NCBI GenBank assembly: GCA_036732005.1
Contig: DAINDF010000002.1
Location: 248,001 to 312,000, forward strand
DNA: 64,000 nt
Source: UBA1926 sp036732005
GTDB taxonomy: Bacteria; Planctomycetota; Phycisphaerae; Phycisphaerales; UBA1924
Direction: 5' to 3'
Position numbers and translations under genes: made by a program. The notes beneath the pieces are model-generated. The model was not told where the DNA came from. It searched no databases and saw only the letters and a program-made list of their open reading frames with translations. Positions 32,718-40,909 of this stretch are shown here, piece by piece (within the stretch, counting starts at the first letter, position 1; the number at the start of each line of letters is the position of its first letter).

Positions 32718-33767
32718 TCAGCCGCTCAGGGCGTCGTCCGGGAGCGGGCCCGGGACCGCGGTCGAGACCGACGCCCTGAACACCGCCCGCTCCAGCGAGC
32801 CGATCTCGAGTGTCCCCCACAGAGGGATGATCGTCAACCGTCTGATCTGCGCCGGGGTGCCGAGCGACGCCTGCGGGTCCCCGGAGCTTTGTCCGGAAAA
32901 CCGCGCGACCGCGGCCTCGGAGTCTTCGTCCAAGGGGTCGGCGGATCGGGCATCCGGGTGCGATGGGTGCCATCCGCCGATGAGCAACTCGTGCCGACGC
33001 AGGTCGAGCCGCACCGGGCGATCGCGGAGCGAGTGCGGCGTCACCCGGGCCCGCCCGCCCACGAACCCGAACCGCACGATGTCGACCCGGCCCGGAGCTA
33101 TACGCAGGTAGGTCGGCCGGACCAGATTCCACGCGAACGGCGTGAGCGCCGCCACGCCCGCGACGAGGAGCAACGACTCCCACGCGATCAGCCCGTGCAC
33201 CGCCAACTGCACGATCACCTGGATCAGGATCGGCAGCGCGATCACCGAGGCGAAGAACCGGGCGCGGAACCGGGGGTCGTGCATCCGGCTGGCCAGGCTG
33301 GTCCGGCTGGCGATCAGCACCCGGTGCACCTCGGGCTCGAACGCCCCGGCGTCCCCGTCGGGCGGCTCAAGCCGACGCAGCCGGTCCATCTGATCCGGCC
33401 AGCAGATGACATTGACCGGAACGGCGGGGTCCATCTCCATGGGGAGGCGCCGCCCCAGCGCCGACATGACCCGCCTGTACGCCGACAGGGCCCGCCGGAC
33501 CAGGAACCAGAGCACGCCAACCAGGGCGGCGCTGACGAGAGTGGCCCGGAGCGCGAGCGGCATCCACGGGAACCGGGCCAGCCAGAGGTAGCCCATCACC
33601 CCGAGCACACCCCCCCCGAACAGCAGGACGGGGATGAGCGCCGCCCAGCCGCCGCCGAGGTTCCCGCCTCCCCGGAGGCCTCCCTGGCAGTAGTGCACGC
33701 CCCGCTCAGGGCGGGTCTCTGCGGGGTGCGTGGCCCCGACTCCGGCCTGTGCGGGCCCGTTTGCCAA
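32718..33767 (-). CDS. Membrane protein of unknown function
   Basis: 349 residues with four predicted helices: WAALIPVLLFGGGVLGVMGY, LRATLVSAALVGVLWFLVRR, ARFFASVIALPILIQVIVQL and LLLVAGVAALTPFAW. Two soluble parts lie between and after them; the last (RPTYLRIAPGRVDIVRFGFV ... LTIIPLWGTLEIGSLE) looks like a PH-like beta domain. I do not recognise the family. The start is the TTG at 33767 with GAGGAA five bases upstream; a GTG about 23 codons later is an alternative. It lies 30 bp upstream of kdsC and may lead that operon. Confidence 0.75.
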   Translation of the reverse strand: MANGPAQAGVGATHPAETRPERGVHYCQGGLRGGGNLGGGWAALIPVLLFGGGVLGVMGYLWLARFPWMPLALRATLVSAALVGVLWFLVRRALSAYRRVMSALGRRLPMEMDPAVPVNVICWPDQMDRLRRLEPPDGDAGAFEPEVHRVLIASRTSLASRMHDPRFRARFFASVIALPILIQVIVQLAVHGLIAWESLLLVAGVAALTPFAWNLVRPTYLRIAPGRVDIVRFGFVGGRARVTPHSLRDRPVRLDLRRHELLIGGWHPSHPDARSADPLDEDSEAAVARFSGQSSGDPQASLGTPAQIRRLTIIPLWGTLEIGSLERAVFRASVSTAVPGPLPDDALSG

Positions 33768-33816
33768 TTGGGTTCCTCAGGGTCTCCGGGGCCTCGGGGT
33801 CCTATCATTCCACGGT

Positions 33817-33834
33817 CCGCGCCGCTTGGCGCGG
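33817..33834 (+). promoter_or_regulatory. Hairpin in the gyrB 5' region
   Basis: CCGCGCC, loop GCTT, GGCGCGG: a perfect 7-bp stem 113 bp before the gyrB ATG and just after a TATCAT -10-like hexamer at 33803-33808. It could lie in the 5' untranslated region. No match to a known riboregulator is recognised. Confidence 0.3.
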
Positions 33835-33946
33835 CATCCCCCGGAATGCGGGCACGAGGGGACTCCGGATCCACCCGGGGACGATGCGGCCGAGGACCGC
33901 CGCGAGCCCGAGCCGGACCGAGCCCGGCCATGCCGAAGGATGGCGC

Positions 33947-36622
33947 ATGAGCGAGACCGCTCCGCAGACAGCACCCAGGAACAGCGCGTACGGGGCCGAG
34001 CAGATCAAGGTCCTCGAGGGGCTCGAGGCGGTCCGCAAGCGTCCGGGCATGTACATCGGGGGCACCGGGGTCGGCGCGCTCCACCACCTGGTCTACGAGG
34101 TCGTGGACAACTCGATCGACGAGGCGATGGCCGGGTTCGCCACCACGGTCGCCGTCTCGATCGAGGCGGACGGCTCCTGCCGTGTCGCCGACGACGGCCG
34201 CGGCATCCCGGTCGACCCTGTCAAGCACGAGGACCCGAATCTCAACGGCCGCTCCGCCGTTGAGATCGTCATGACCAAGCTCCACGCGGGCGGCAAGTTC
34301 GGGCAGGAGGGCTCGGCGTACAAGGTCTCGGGCGGTCTCCACGGCGTGGGCGTCTCGTGCGTCAACGCCCTGAGCGAGTACCTCGAGGTGCAGGTCCACC
34401 GCGACGGCAAGGTCCACGCGATGAAGTTCGAGCGGGGCGTCCCCGTCGAGCCCCTGCGCGTCGTGGGCGATATCCCGAGCGGGGCCAGGCCGACGGGCAC
34501 CATCGTCGAGTTCAAGCCCGACCCGGAGATCTTTGACGACTGCGATTTCCGCTACGAGACCCTCGAGGTCCGGCTCCGCGAGCTCGCGTTCCTCAACCCC
34601 GGGGTCACGATCCGGCTCAGCGACGAGCGGGTCGGCCCGGACGGCAAGCCCAGGTCCGTGACCTTCCACGCCAAGGAGGGGCTCCCCGAGTACATCGAGC
34701 ACATGATGAAGGGCAAGAGCCCGGTCTCCAGCCCGGTCTGCATCCGCCGCGAGGTCGCCGACGAGAGCCTCCTCTGCGAGGTCGCGATGCAGTACCACGA
34801 CGGGTACTCCGAGACGCTCTTCACCTTCGCGAACAACATCAACAATGTCGACGGCGGGACCCACGCCCAGGGGTTCAAGGTCGCCCTGACCAGGACACTC
34901 AACGCCTACGCACGCAAGGCCGGCATCATCCGCGAGAAGGACCCCGTGCCGACGGGCGAGGATCTCCGCGAGGGCCTCGTCGCGATCGTCTCGGTCAAAC
35001 TCCCCAACCCGACCTTCAACAACCAGCCCAAGGAGAAACTCCTCAACGAGGAGATCGAGGCCTTCGTCGCCCAGGCCGTGTCCGAGGAACTCGGCGAGTG
35101 GCTCGAAACCCACCCCGCCGAGGCGAAGCGCCTGTGCCAACGGGGCATCGTCGCCGCCCAGGCCCGCGAGGCCGCGCGCAAGGCGCGTGAGCTCACCCGG
35201 CGCAAGACCGCGCTCGACTCGGGCTCCATGCCCCACAAACTCCGCGACTGCAAGACCAAGGATGTCGACCGGGCCGAGATGTTCATCGTCGAGGGTGATT
35301 CCGCGGGCGGGTCCGCCACGCAGGGCCGCAATGTCGAGACGCAAGCGATCCTTCCCCTGCGGGGCAAGCTGCTCAATGTCGAGAAGGCCCGCATCGACAA
35401 GGTGCTGGGGTTCGAGGAGATCCGCACGCTGATCAGCGCCCTCCGCACCGGCATCGGGCCGGAGTTCGATATCTCCCGCCTGCGCTACGGGCGGGTGATC
35501 ATCATGACCGACGCCGATGTCGACGGCAGCCATATCCGCACCCTCTTGCTGACTTTCTTCTTCCGGCAGATGCCGGAGCTGATCCGCAGGGGGCATGTCT
35601 ATTGCGCCCAGCCGCCGCTCTACCAGATCGCCTGGGGATCGGGCAAGCGCAAGCAGGTGCGGTATGTGCTCAACGACCGCGAGCTCTCCGCCCGCCTGAC
35701 CGAGATCGGGCTCGAGAACGCCCGGCTGCACATCCGCTCCATCGTGGGCTGGACGGCCGACGGCGCGGTCCCCGCCGACGCCGTCGATGGTGGGCCGCGC
35801 GTGGAGCGGACGATCGAGGGCAAGGACCTCCGTCAGGTCGTCAAGGTGCTCTCCCGTCTGTCGGAACTCGTCGAGATCGCCGAGCGGCGTGGTGTGCGCT
35901 TCGTGGACCTGCTCACCGCGAGGCGCGAAGGTGTGCTCCCCACCCACCAGATCTCCTGCCGGGCCGCCAACCTGCACGCGTGGAGCGAAGAAGAGGCCTA
36001 CGCGATCGTCGAGCGGAACGGGTGGCGGCTCGCCGACCTCGCCGAGGAAGGCGACGAAGCCGACCTCGACGACGCCGCGCACGCCAAACCACTGGCGACC
36101 GTGCGAGAACTGCACGAGAACAAGGAACTCGCCAGGATCTTTGAGGAACTGGAACGCTTCGGGCTGCTGATCGACGATTGGGAACTCGTCCAGGAGGAGT
36201 CGGTCACCGGTGAGCGTCTGCCGACCCGGTACGCGTGGGAGGTCGGGGGCGCCGCCGCCGCTGCGACCACGCTGGACGACGACGCCGAGGCCTCCGAGCC
36301 CGGCGAAGAGGAGCCCGCTTCCGCCGCCGCCGCGCTCGGGCGTCTGGTTGAGGCCCCGAACCTCCCGGCGATCCTCGCGCGGCTGCACGACATCGGGCGG
36401 AGGGGTCTTGAGATCAAGCGCTTCAAGGGTCTGGGCGAGATGGACGCCGAGCAGTTGTGGGAGACCACGATGGACCCGGCCAACCGGACCATGCTCCGCG
36501 TCACCTGGGAGCAGGCCGGTGACGCCGATTCGCTGTTCAGCATCCTGATGGGCGAGCAGGTCGAGCCGAGGCGCAAGTTCATCGAGGACCACGCCCTCGA
36601 GGTGAAGAACCTCGATATCTGA
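33947..36622 (+). CDS. gyrB: DNA gyrase subunit B, enlarged
   Basis: 891 residues from the ATG at 33947 (AAGGA upstream). The GHKL ATPase domain has VDNSIDEAMAG, DDGRGIPV and KVSGGLHGVGVSCVNALS. The transducer has QTKxKL-region sequence FNNQPKEKLLN. The TOPRIM domain has EGDSAGGSA (Glu449) and TDADVDGSH (Asp522, 524, 526), and the C-terminus RFKGLGEMDAEQLWETTMDP is intact. It pairs with GyrA to introduce negative supercoils. Between QPPLYQI (about 563) and RFKGLGEM (about 825) lie some 260 residues, far more than in Bacillus GyrB, so a large insert sits in the TOPRIM region, ending in an Asp/Glu/Ala-rich linker. gyrA is not adjacent. ParE is less likely given the FKGLGEM and insert pattern. 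Confidence 0.93.
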   Translation: MSETAPQTAPRNSAYGAEQIKVLEGLEAVRKRPGMYIGGTGVGALHHLVYEVVDNSIDEAMAGFATTVAVSIEADGSCRVADDGRGIPVDPVKHEDPNLNGRSAVEIVMTKLHAGGKFGQEGSAYKVSGGLHGVGVSCVNALSEYLEVQVHRDGKVHAMKFERGVPVEPLRVVGDIPSGARPTGTIVEFKPDPEIFDDCDFRYETLEVRLRELAFLNPGVTIRLSDERVGPDGKPRSVTFHAKEGLPEYIEHMMKGKSPVSSPVCIRREVADESLLCEVAMQYHDGYSETLFTFANNINNVDGGTHAQGFKVALTRTLNAYARKAGIIREKDPVPTGEDLREGLVAIVSVKLPNPTFNNQPKEKLLNEEIEAFVAQAVSEELGEWLETHPAEAKRLCQRGIVAAQAREAARKARELTRRKTALDSGSMPHKLRDCKTKDVDRAEMFIVEGDSAGGSATQGRNVETQAILPLRGKLLNVEKARIDKVLGFEEIRTLISALRTGIGPEFDISRLRYGRVIIMTDADVDGSHIRTLLLTFFFRQMPELIRRGHVYCAQPPLYQIAWGSGKRKQVRYVLNDRELSARLTEIGLENARLHIRSIVGWTADGAVPADAVDGGPRVERTIEGKDLRQVVKVLSRLSELVEIAERRGVRFVDLLTARREGVLPTHQISCRAANLHAWSEEEAYAIVERNGWRLADLAEEGDEADLDDAAHAKPLATVRELHENKELARIFEELERFGLLIDDWELVQEESVTGERLPTRYAWEVGGAAAAATTLDDDAEASEPGEEEPASAAAALGRLVEAPNLPAILARLHDIGRRGLEIKRFKGLGEMDAEQLWETTMDPANRTMLRVTWEQAGDADSLFSILMGEQVEPRRKFIEDHALEVKNLDI

Positions 36623-36675
36623 CCTCTCGGACCTTCCCCCGGTCGATCCGGTCACTCTGGTTTGCCTCGTGCCCG

Positions 36676-36727
36676 GGCGAATCAACCGACCCGCCGGTCG
36701 GGGCTCACCGGCCCATGGCGATTCGCC
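36676..36727 (+). promoter_or_regulatory. Nested stem-loop leader upstream of the PilZ-receiver gene
   Basis: The outer stem GGCGAATC/GATTCGCC (36676-36683 with 36720-36727) encloses an inner stem CCGACC/GGTCGG with loop CGCC (36686-36701). Both are perfect. The structure lies between gyrB and the downstream start codon (36766), 39 bp before it. No T-run follows, so it looks more like a structured leader than a terminator. Confidence 0.4.
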
Positions 36728-36765
36728 GATGGCTCCCTTCGAGCATCTGCAGGGGAGCCCGCGCG

Positions 36766-37908
36766 ATGGCCAAGCGAGACGCACCGTCCGAGAACACCCG
36801 TCCCAATACCCTCGGCCTGCGCGACCGTGACCTGGGTGATCTCCTGAACACCATCGATCGGGCCAAGGGACGGAGCAGGGCGAACCGGGCCTTCACCCGT
36901 TGGAAGTATCAGCAGACCGCGGTCCCGGTCCTCATCCAGCACCCGGGCGGCACGGAGATGCAGGTCCGCATGGCCTGCCGCAATCTCTCCAAGGGCGGCA
37001 TCGGGCTCCTCCACCGCTCGTACCTGCATATCCACACGCGCTGCGTCGTCACCCTTGAACACCCCACGCGCGGGCCGCAGCAGATCGAGGGCAAGGTCAT
37101 CCGCTGCCTCCACCTCGACGGGATGATCCACGAGATCGGCATCGCCTTCGACGAGGAGATCGATCTCCGGGCCTTCGCCAGGCCCGACCCCATGCAGGAG
37201 CTCTTCGCCATCGAGAGCGTCAATCCCCAGACGCTCGTCGGCACGCTCCTGCTCGTCGAAGACAGCCAGATGGACGCCCGCCTCGTCAAGCACTTCCTCC
37301 GCGAAACGCAACTCCGCATCCGCCACACCGAGTCCGTCGCCGAGGCCGAAAAGATCGCCAAGCAGGGCGTTGGGCTGGTCCTCTGCGACATCCATCTCGG
37401 GGAGGAGAACGGGGGCGATCTCGTCCGCAGGCTCAACGAGACCTCGGCGGCCTTGCCCCCCGTGGTGATGATGAGCGCCGACACCTCCCGCGCCACCCAC
37501 GAACTCGTGAGCGACCCCGTGGTCGCAGGGTTCCTCGCCAAGCCCTTCTCCCAGGAGGCCCTCCTGCGGACCGTCGCCGAGTTCCTCTCCGAGTTCGACG
37601 AGCTGGACCCGGGCGGCCCCGCGGCCGGCGACATCCGCGCCGACCGCCAGATCATCGCCGCCATGCTCCCCGAGCTCGCCGCCGCCGCGGACAAGGTGGA
37701 GAAGGCGGTGAAAAGCGCGGACCGCACGATCGTCCTGTCCATGCTCATGCAGATCAAGGGCATCGCGCCCGTCCTGGGCCTGGCCGACCTCGGCATGCTG
37801 GCCGAGACGCTGGTCCACCAGGTCGTCAGTTCCTCCACACTCGAGGGTCTCGAATCGAAACTCGCGGAGATGGTCCGGATGTGCCGCGAGGCCACCCAGG
37901 CCGGGTGA
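36766..37908 (+). CDS. PilZ-receiver protein with degenerate HPt-like C-terminus
   Basis: 380 residues from the ATG at 36766 (AGGGGAG upstream). A PilZ domain at about 40-145 carries RAFTR (RxxxR) and NLSKGG (the [D/N]xSxxG c-di-GMP motif). The receiver domain at about 160-275 has the acidic pair E165/D166, phosphoacceptor D208 (LVLCDIHLG), S237 and K259, all as in functional receivers. The C-terminal about 90 residues form a helical bundle with MQIKGIAPVLGL where HPt domains have HTLKGxxxxLG; the His is Met here. It would join c-di-GMP binding to phosphorelay input. No kinase is adjacent. It follows gyrB by 143 bp and precedes a paralogue. Confidence 0.87.
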   Translation: MAKRDAPSENTRPNTLGLRDRDLGDLLNTIDRAKGRSRANRAFTRWKYQQTAVPVLIQHPGGTEMQVRMACRNLSKGGIGLLHRSYLHIHTRCVVTLEHPTRGPQQIEGKVIRCLHLDGMIHEIGIAFDEEIDLRAFARPDPMQELFAIESVNPQTLVGTLLLVEDSQMDARLVKHFLRETQLRIRHTESVAEAEKIAKQGVGLVLCDIHLGEENGGDLVRRLNETSAALPPVVMMSADTSRATHELVSDPVVAGFLAKPFSQEALLRTVAEFLSEFDELDPGGPAAGDIRADRQIIAAMLPELAAAADKVEKAVKSADRTIVLSMLMQIKGIAPVLGLADLGMLAETLVHQVVSSSTLEGLESKLAEMVRMCREATQAG

Positions 37909-38020
37909 TCCCCCCTCCCGCCGGACCGCGGGAACCCACCCGATTTTGGAGTCGGCCCGCAATTGCAGCGGAGGCCGGGGCGAGATCGGCCCGATGGGGG
38001 CTACATCCGAGGGGCTTTGC

Positions 38021-39151
38021 ATGACCAGGTCGATCAAGAACCAAGTGACAGGCCAGTCCCGGCTGAACACCCTCGGGCTGGGGCCGAAGCGCCTCGACGA
38101 GGTTCTTGATGTCCTCGACCGGGCGAGCGCCACCGCGGGAACCAATTCGAAGCGGGTGGACGCCCGATGGCCGTTCCGCCAGCCGTGCATCGCCGTCAAC
38201 CTCCAGCACCCTGGAGGGTCCGAGGTTGAGACCAGGATGGCCTGCCGCAACCTCTCCCGGAGCGGCGTCAGCCTCCTCCACAGCGCGTTCGTCTACCCCG
38301 GCACGAGCTGCGTAGTGCGCCTGCCCCATCCAGACGGGATCATCGTCCCCGTCCGGGGGCGGATCGTCCGTTGCGAGCACCGCTCGGGCGTGGTCCACGA
38401 GATCGGCGTGAACTTCGAGAACACGATCGACCTCCGCGGGTTCGTTCGCCCCGATCCCATTCGTCAGATGTTCTCGGTCGAGAATGTCGACGCCTCCGCG
38501 CTCGCCGGCCGGCTCCTCTATGTCGAACCCAACCCGCTGGACGCACAGCTCATCCGGCACTTCATCCGTGAGAGCGGCGTCCGCCTCCGGGTCGCCACGA
38601 CCATCGCCGACGCGACGGAAGCCGCCCGCGCGGGTGTCGACCTGATCCTCTGCGAATTCCACCTCCCGGAGACCACCGGAGGCGAATGGATCGCACGCCT
38701 CCGGACCGAGAACATCCCCACCCCGGCGATCCTCGTCAGCGCGGACCAGGGGCAACGCGTGCTCCAGTACGCCGACGGACGCCGGGCCCAGGCATTCCTC
38801 GCCAAGCCGATCGCCCCTGAATCACTTCTCCGGGCCCTCGCGGAGTTCCTGGCAGACACCCGGGAGGCCGGGCCTGCGAGCCCCGCCCGTCTCGATAACG
38901 GGCTTTTGCAGTCCATGAAGCCCGAGCTGGTCCGCTGCGCCGCCGCGATCGGCGCCGCGGTCGAGAAGAACCTCCCGATGGATGCGCTGAGCGTTTGCCT
39001 TCAACTCCGCGCCGTCGCCCCGTCCCTCGGTCTCAGCGACATGACCCGCGATCTCGACGAGGCCGTGGGCGGGCTCTCGGCCGACCTCAACATCGAGCCC
39101 ATCGCCGAGGTTCTCGGTCGGGTGATCGCGGCCTGCAAGGCCGCCGCCTGA
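38021..39151 (+). CDS. PilZ-pseudoreceiver paralogue
   Basis: 376 residues, same architecture as the preceding gene and starting from the same NTLGL box. PilZ motifs are kept (RVDAR and NLSRSG). In the receiver domain the phosphoacceptor position is Glu212 (LILCEFHLP) instead of Asp, and the metal-binding acidic pair is E169/P170, while S240 and K262 remain. The C-terminal HPt-like bundle again lacks His (LQLRAVAPSLGL). The ATG at 38021 has GAGGGG upstream. The protein probably binds c-di-GMP but cannot be phosphorylated normally; Glu may mimic the phosphorylated state. It is a tandem duplicate that has diverged in its signalling residues. Confidence 0.87.
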   Translation: MTRSIKNQVTGQSRLNTLGLGPKRLDEVLDVLDRASATAGTNSKRVDARWPFRQPCIAVNLQHPGGSEVETRMACRNLSRSGVSLLHSAFVYPGTSCVVRLPHPDGIIVPVRGRIVRCEHRSGVVHEIGVNFENTIDLRGFVRPDPIRQMFSVENVDASALAGRLLYVEPNPLDAQLIRHFIRESGVRLRVATTIADATEAARAGVDLILCEFHLPETTGGEWIARLRTENIPTPAILVSADQGQRVLQYADGRRAQAFLAKPIAPESLLRALAEFLADTREAGPASPARLDNGLLQSMKPELVRCAAAIGAAVEKNLPMDALSVCLQLRAVAPSLGLSDMTRDLDEAVGGLSADLNIEPIAEVLGRVIAACKAAA

Positions 39152-39157
39152 GGCCGA

Positions 39158-39388
39158 TCACCGCACGCCCAGCCGTTCCAGCGCGAGCCGCCACCAACGC
39201 GTCGCGAGCCGCCTCCCGCCAGGACGCCGCATGAGCCGGTCGAAGCCCCCGCTGGGCGCGGGCCGGGTCGGGATCCGCGGATACCCATGCCCTGTCCGCA
39301 GGGCGTGCGTCAGCCAGGCCGAGTGCTCCGCCCGGAACCGGGCACCAACATCCATGATGTCGCCGGGCCGCCAGCCCCACCTCCGCAT
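39158..39388 (-). CDS. Small protein of unknown function
   Basis: 76 residues, convergent with the pseudoreceiver gene. Sequence features are a Trp/Arg-rich start (MRRWGWRPGDIMDVGARFRA), AEHSAWLTHALRTG, and SGGFDRLMRRPGGRRLATRW. There is no signal or membrane helix and no known family. It is called a gene because TAGAGT lies exactly six bases before the ATG, the leaderless geometry seen at eight other genes, and because the composition is protein-like (five Trp). Confidence 0.5.
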   Translation of the reverse strand: MRRWGWRPGDIMDVGARFRAEHSAWLTHALRTGHGYPRIPTRPAPSGGFDRLMRRPGGRRLATRWWRLALERLGVR

Positions 39389-39394
39389 GGCACC

Positions 39395-39400
39395 ACTCTA
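39395..39400 (-). promoter_or_regulatory. -10-like TAGAGT hexamer, leaderless start of the small gene
   Basis: On the minus strand TAGAGT, then GGTGCC, then the ATG at 39388. No Shine-Dalgarno sequence is present. Confidence 0.45.
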
Positions 39401-39601
39401 GCGGCGAGCGACCGTCCGGGAACACGCCGCCGAGCCCCGGGCCTCCGAATGTGCCGCCGTCGACGACCCCCGGTCGCTGTCGGCCCGGGCTTCCGGTGGC
39501 CCGATGCGGCCCCGCATGGCATCTCTCTGACGGCGGAGTCCACGGCCTCGTCGGGGCCGGGCCCGCCGCTCGGGCAGCGTCTGCCCCACGGAGTTCCAGG
39601 C

Positions 39602-40897
39602 ATGTTCACCGCCCCCCGGTCGCTGCTGGTCGCCTGCGCCGCGGGCCTGCTCGCCGCCCCGGCGTCCGCCGAGGACATGCTCAGGCTCTGGGGGATCGAC
39701 GCCGCCGACAGCCAGCTCTTCGCCATCGACGATGTCAACAACCCCGACGCGACCTTCACCGATTACGGCGTGCTCTGCATCGTCGACGGGATCGCCACTC
39801 GGAAGGTCGAGGCCCCCATCCGCGCCTTCACCATCGTGAACACCTTCGACGCCTACGCGGTCGCCAGCGGGCCCGTCGGCGAAACCCCGGGCCCGGTCCT
39901 GCTCCACATCGACCTGCGCGAGATCGACCCGGGCGTCCCCGTAATCGCCGAGATCGTCGGCTCCGTCGCCGACGAGCACTGGGATCCCTCCTGGACCGTC
40001 ACCGGCATCGCGGGCGATCCGCTCTTCAGCGTCATGTACATCCTCGCCGCCGACGGCAACCCCGCCACCAACGACCGCGTCACCCGCGTGCGCATGGACA
40101 TCGATCGCAAGGTGACCGCCGGCTCGCTCGGCGAACTCCGATGGGCCTCCGGGGCCGTCACCATGGGCGCCGATATCGCGCTCGGGCCCGCGGGCCTGCT
40201 CCTCGTCGCCGACGAGCTCAACGGGCGCATCGTCATGCTCGACCCCGAGACCGGCGCGATCCGCGGCGTTCGCCTCGAGGGCCTCCGTGTCGACTCCGAC
40301 ACCGCCGCCTACGCGGGCATCGCCTGGGACGGCTACAACGACCGCACGGCGATGTTCGATCGCAACACCGGCATGCTGGTCATCGACGACCGCACCAACG
40401 ACTCCATCTCGGCCTTCGACCTCCGCCACAAGGGGATCGACGACGCCGAGGGGCTGGAGTTTGTGTTCCGCCCCACGCCCCCCGGCCAGGGCGAAGGCGG
40501 CGCCGCCAGCGCCATGCGGGGCGTCAGCAACACGCCGCACCACGACGGACCGGGAGGCGCGGGCCGAGGCCGCGCGGGCGGCGGCGGTGGGGGCGGGGGG
40601 TCATCCTCCCCGAACTTCGAGCCCCCGCTCGACGATCTGACCGACCCCTTGCCCGAGCCCGATCCGCAGCGTCCGGGCGATGCGGACCCAAGCGACCCGT
40701 TCACCGACCTCGACGAGTCGTTCGAGCACCCCGACCCGCCCCAGCCAAGGACCCCCGGTCCCGGCGAAGGCCCCCCGGAAATCCCGAACGGGCCGACTCC
40801 CGGCGACCCGCCGTTCTCCCCTCCGCCGATCCCGACCCCCGGCGTCACCTTCGTGATCGGGGCCGGGCTGGTGAGCGCGGCCAGGCGTCGGCGTTGA
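39602..40897 (+). CDS. Secreted protein with Gly/Pro-rich stalk and PEP-CTERM-like C-terminus
   Basis: 431 residues. The ATG at 39602 has GGAG nine bases upstream; a signal peptide ends at ASAED. The body (about 24-300) looks like a beta-propeller/strictosidine-type fold by repeated short strands (MLRLWGIDAADSQLFAIDDV, LLLVADELNGRIVMLDPETG, MLVIDDRTNDSISAFDLR). A low-complexity stalk with GGGGGGGGSSS and many Pro/Asp follows. The end is PTPGVTFVIGAGLVSAARRRR: a Pro motif, a hydrophobic stretch and an arginine cluster, as in PEP-CTERM sorting signals. Surface anchoring or exosortase processing is inference. About 200 bp before the gene hold nothing I recognise. Confidence 0.78.
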   Translation: MFTAPRSLLVACAAGLLAAPASAEDMLRLWGIDAADSQLFAIDDVNNPDATFTDYGVLCIVDGIATRKVEAPIRAFTIVNTFDAYAVASGPVGETPGPVLLHIDLREIDPGVPVIAEIVGSVADEHWDPSWTVTGIAGDPLFSVMYILAADGNPATNDRVTRVRMDIDRKVTAGSLGELRWASGAVTMGADIALGPAGLLLVADELNGRIVMLDPETGAIRGVRLEGLRVDSDTAAYAGIAWDGYNDRTAMFDRNTGMLVIDDRTNDSISAFDLRHKGIDDAEGLEFVFRPTPPGQGEGGAASAMRGVSNTPHHDGPGGAGRGRAGGGGGGGGSSSPNFEPPLDDLTDPLPEPDPQRPGDADPSDPFTDLDESFEHPDPPQPRTPGPGEGPPEIPNGPTPGDPPFSPPPIPTPGVTFVIGAGLVSAARRRR

Positions 40898-40909
40898 GGC
40901 CAGCGGGCG

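Noticed and set aside
33596..36784. A 1062-codon minus-strand frame opposite gyrB
   Set aside because: Antisense shadow of gyrB; gyrB has complete conserved motifs and a ribosome binding site.
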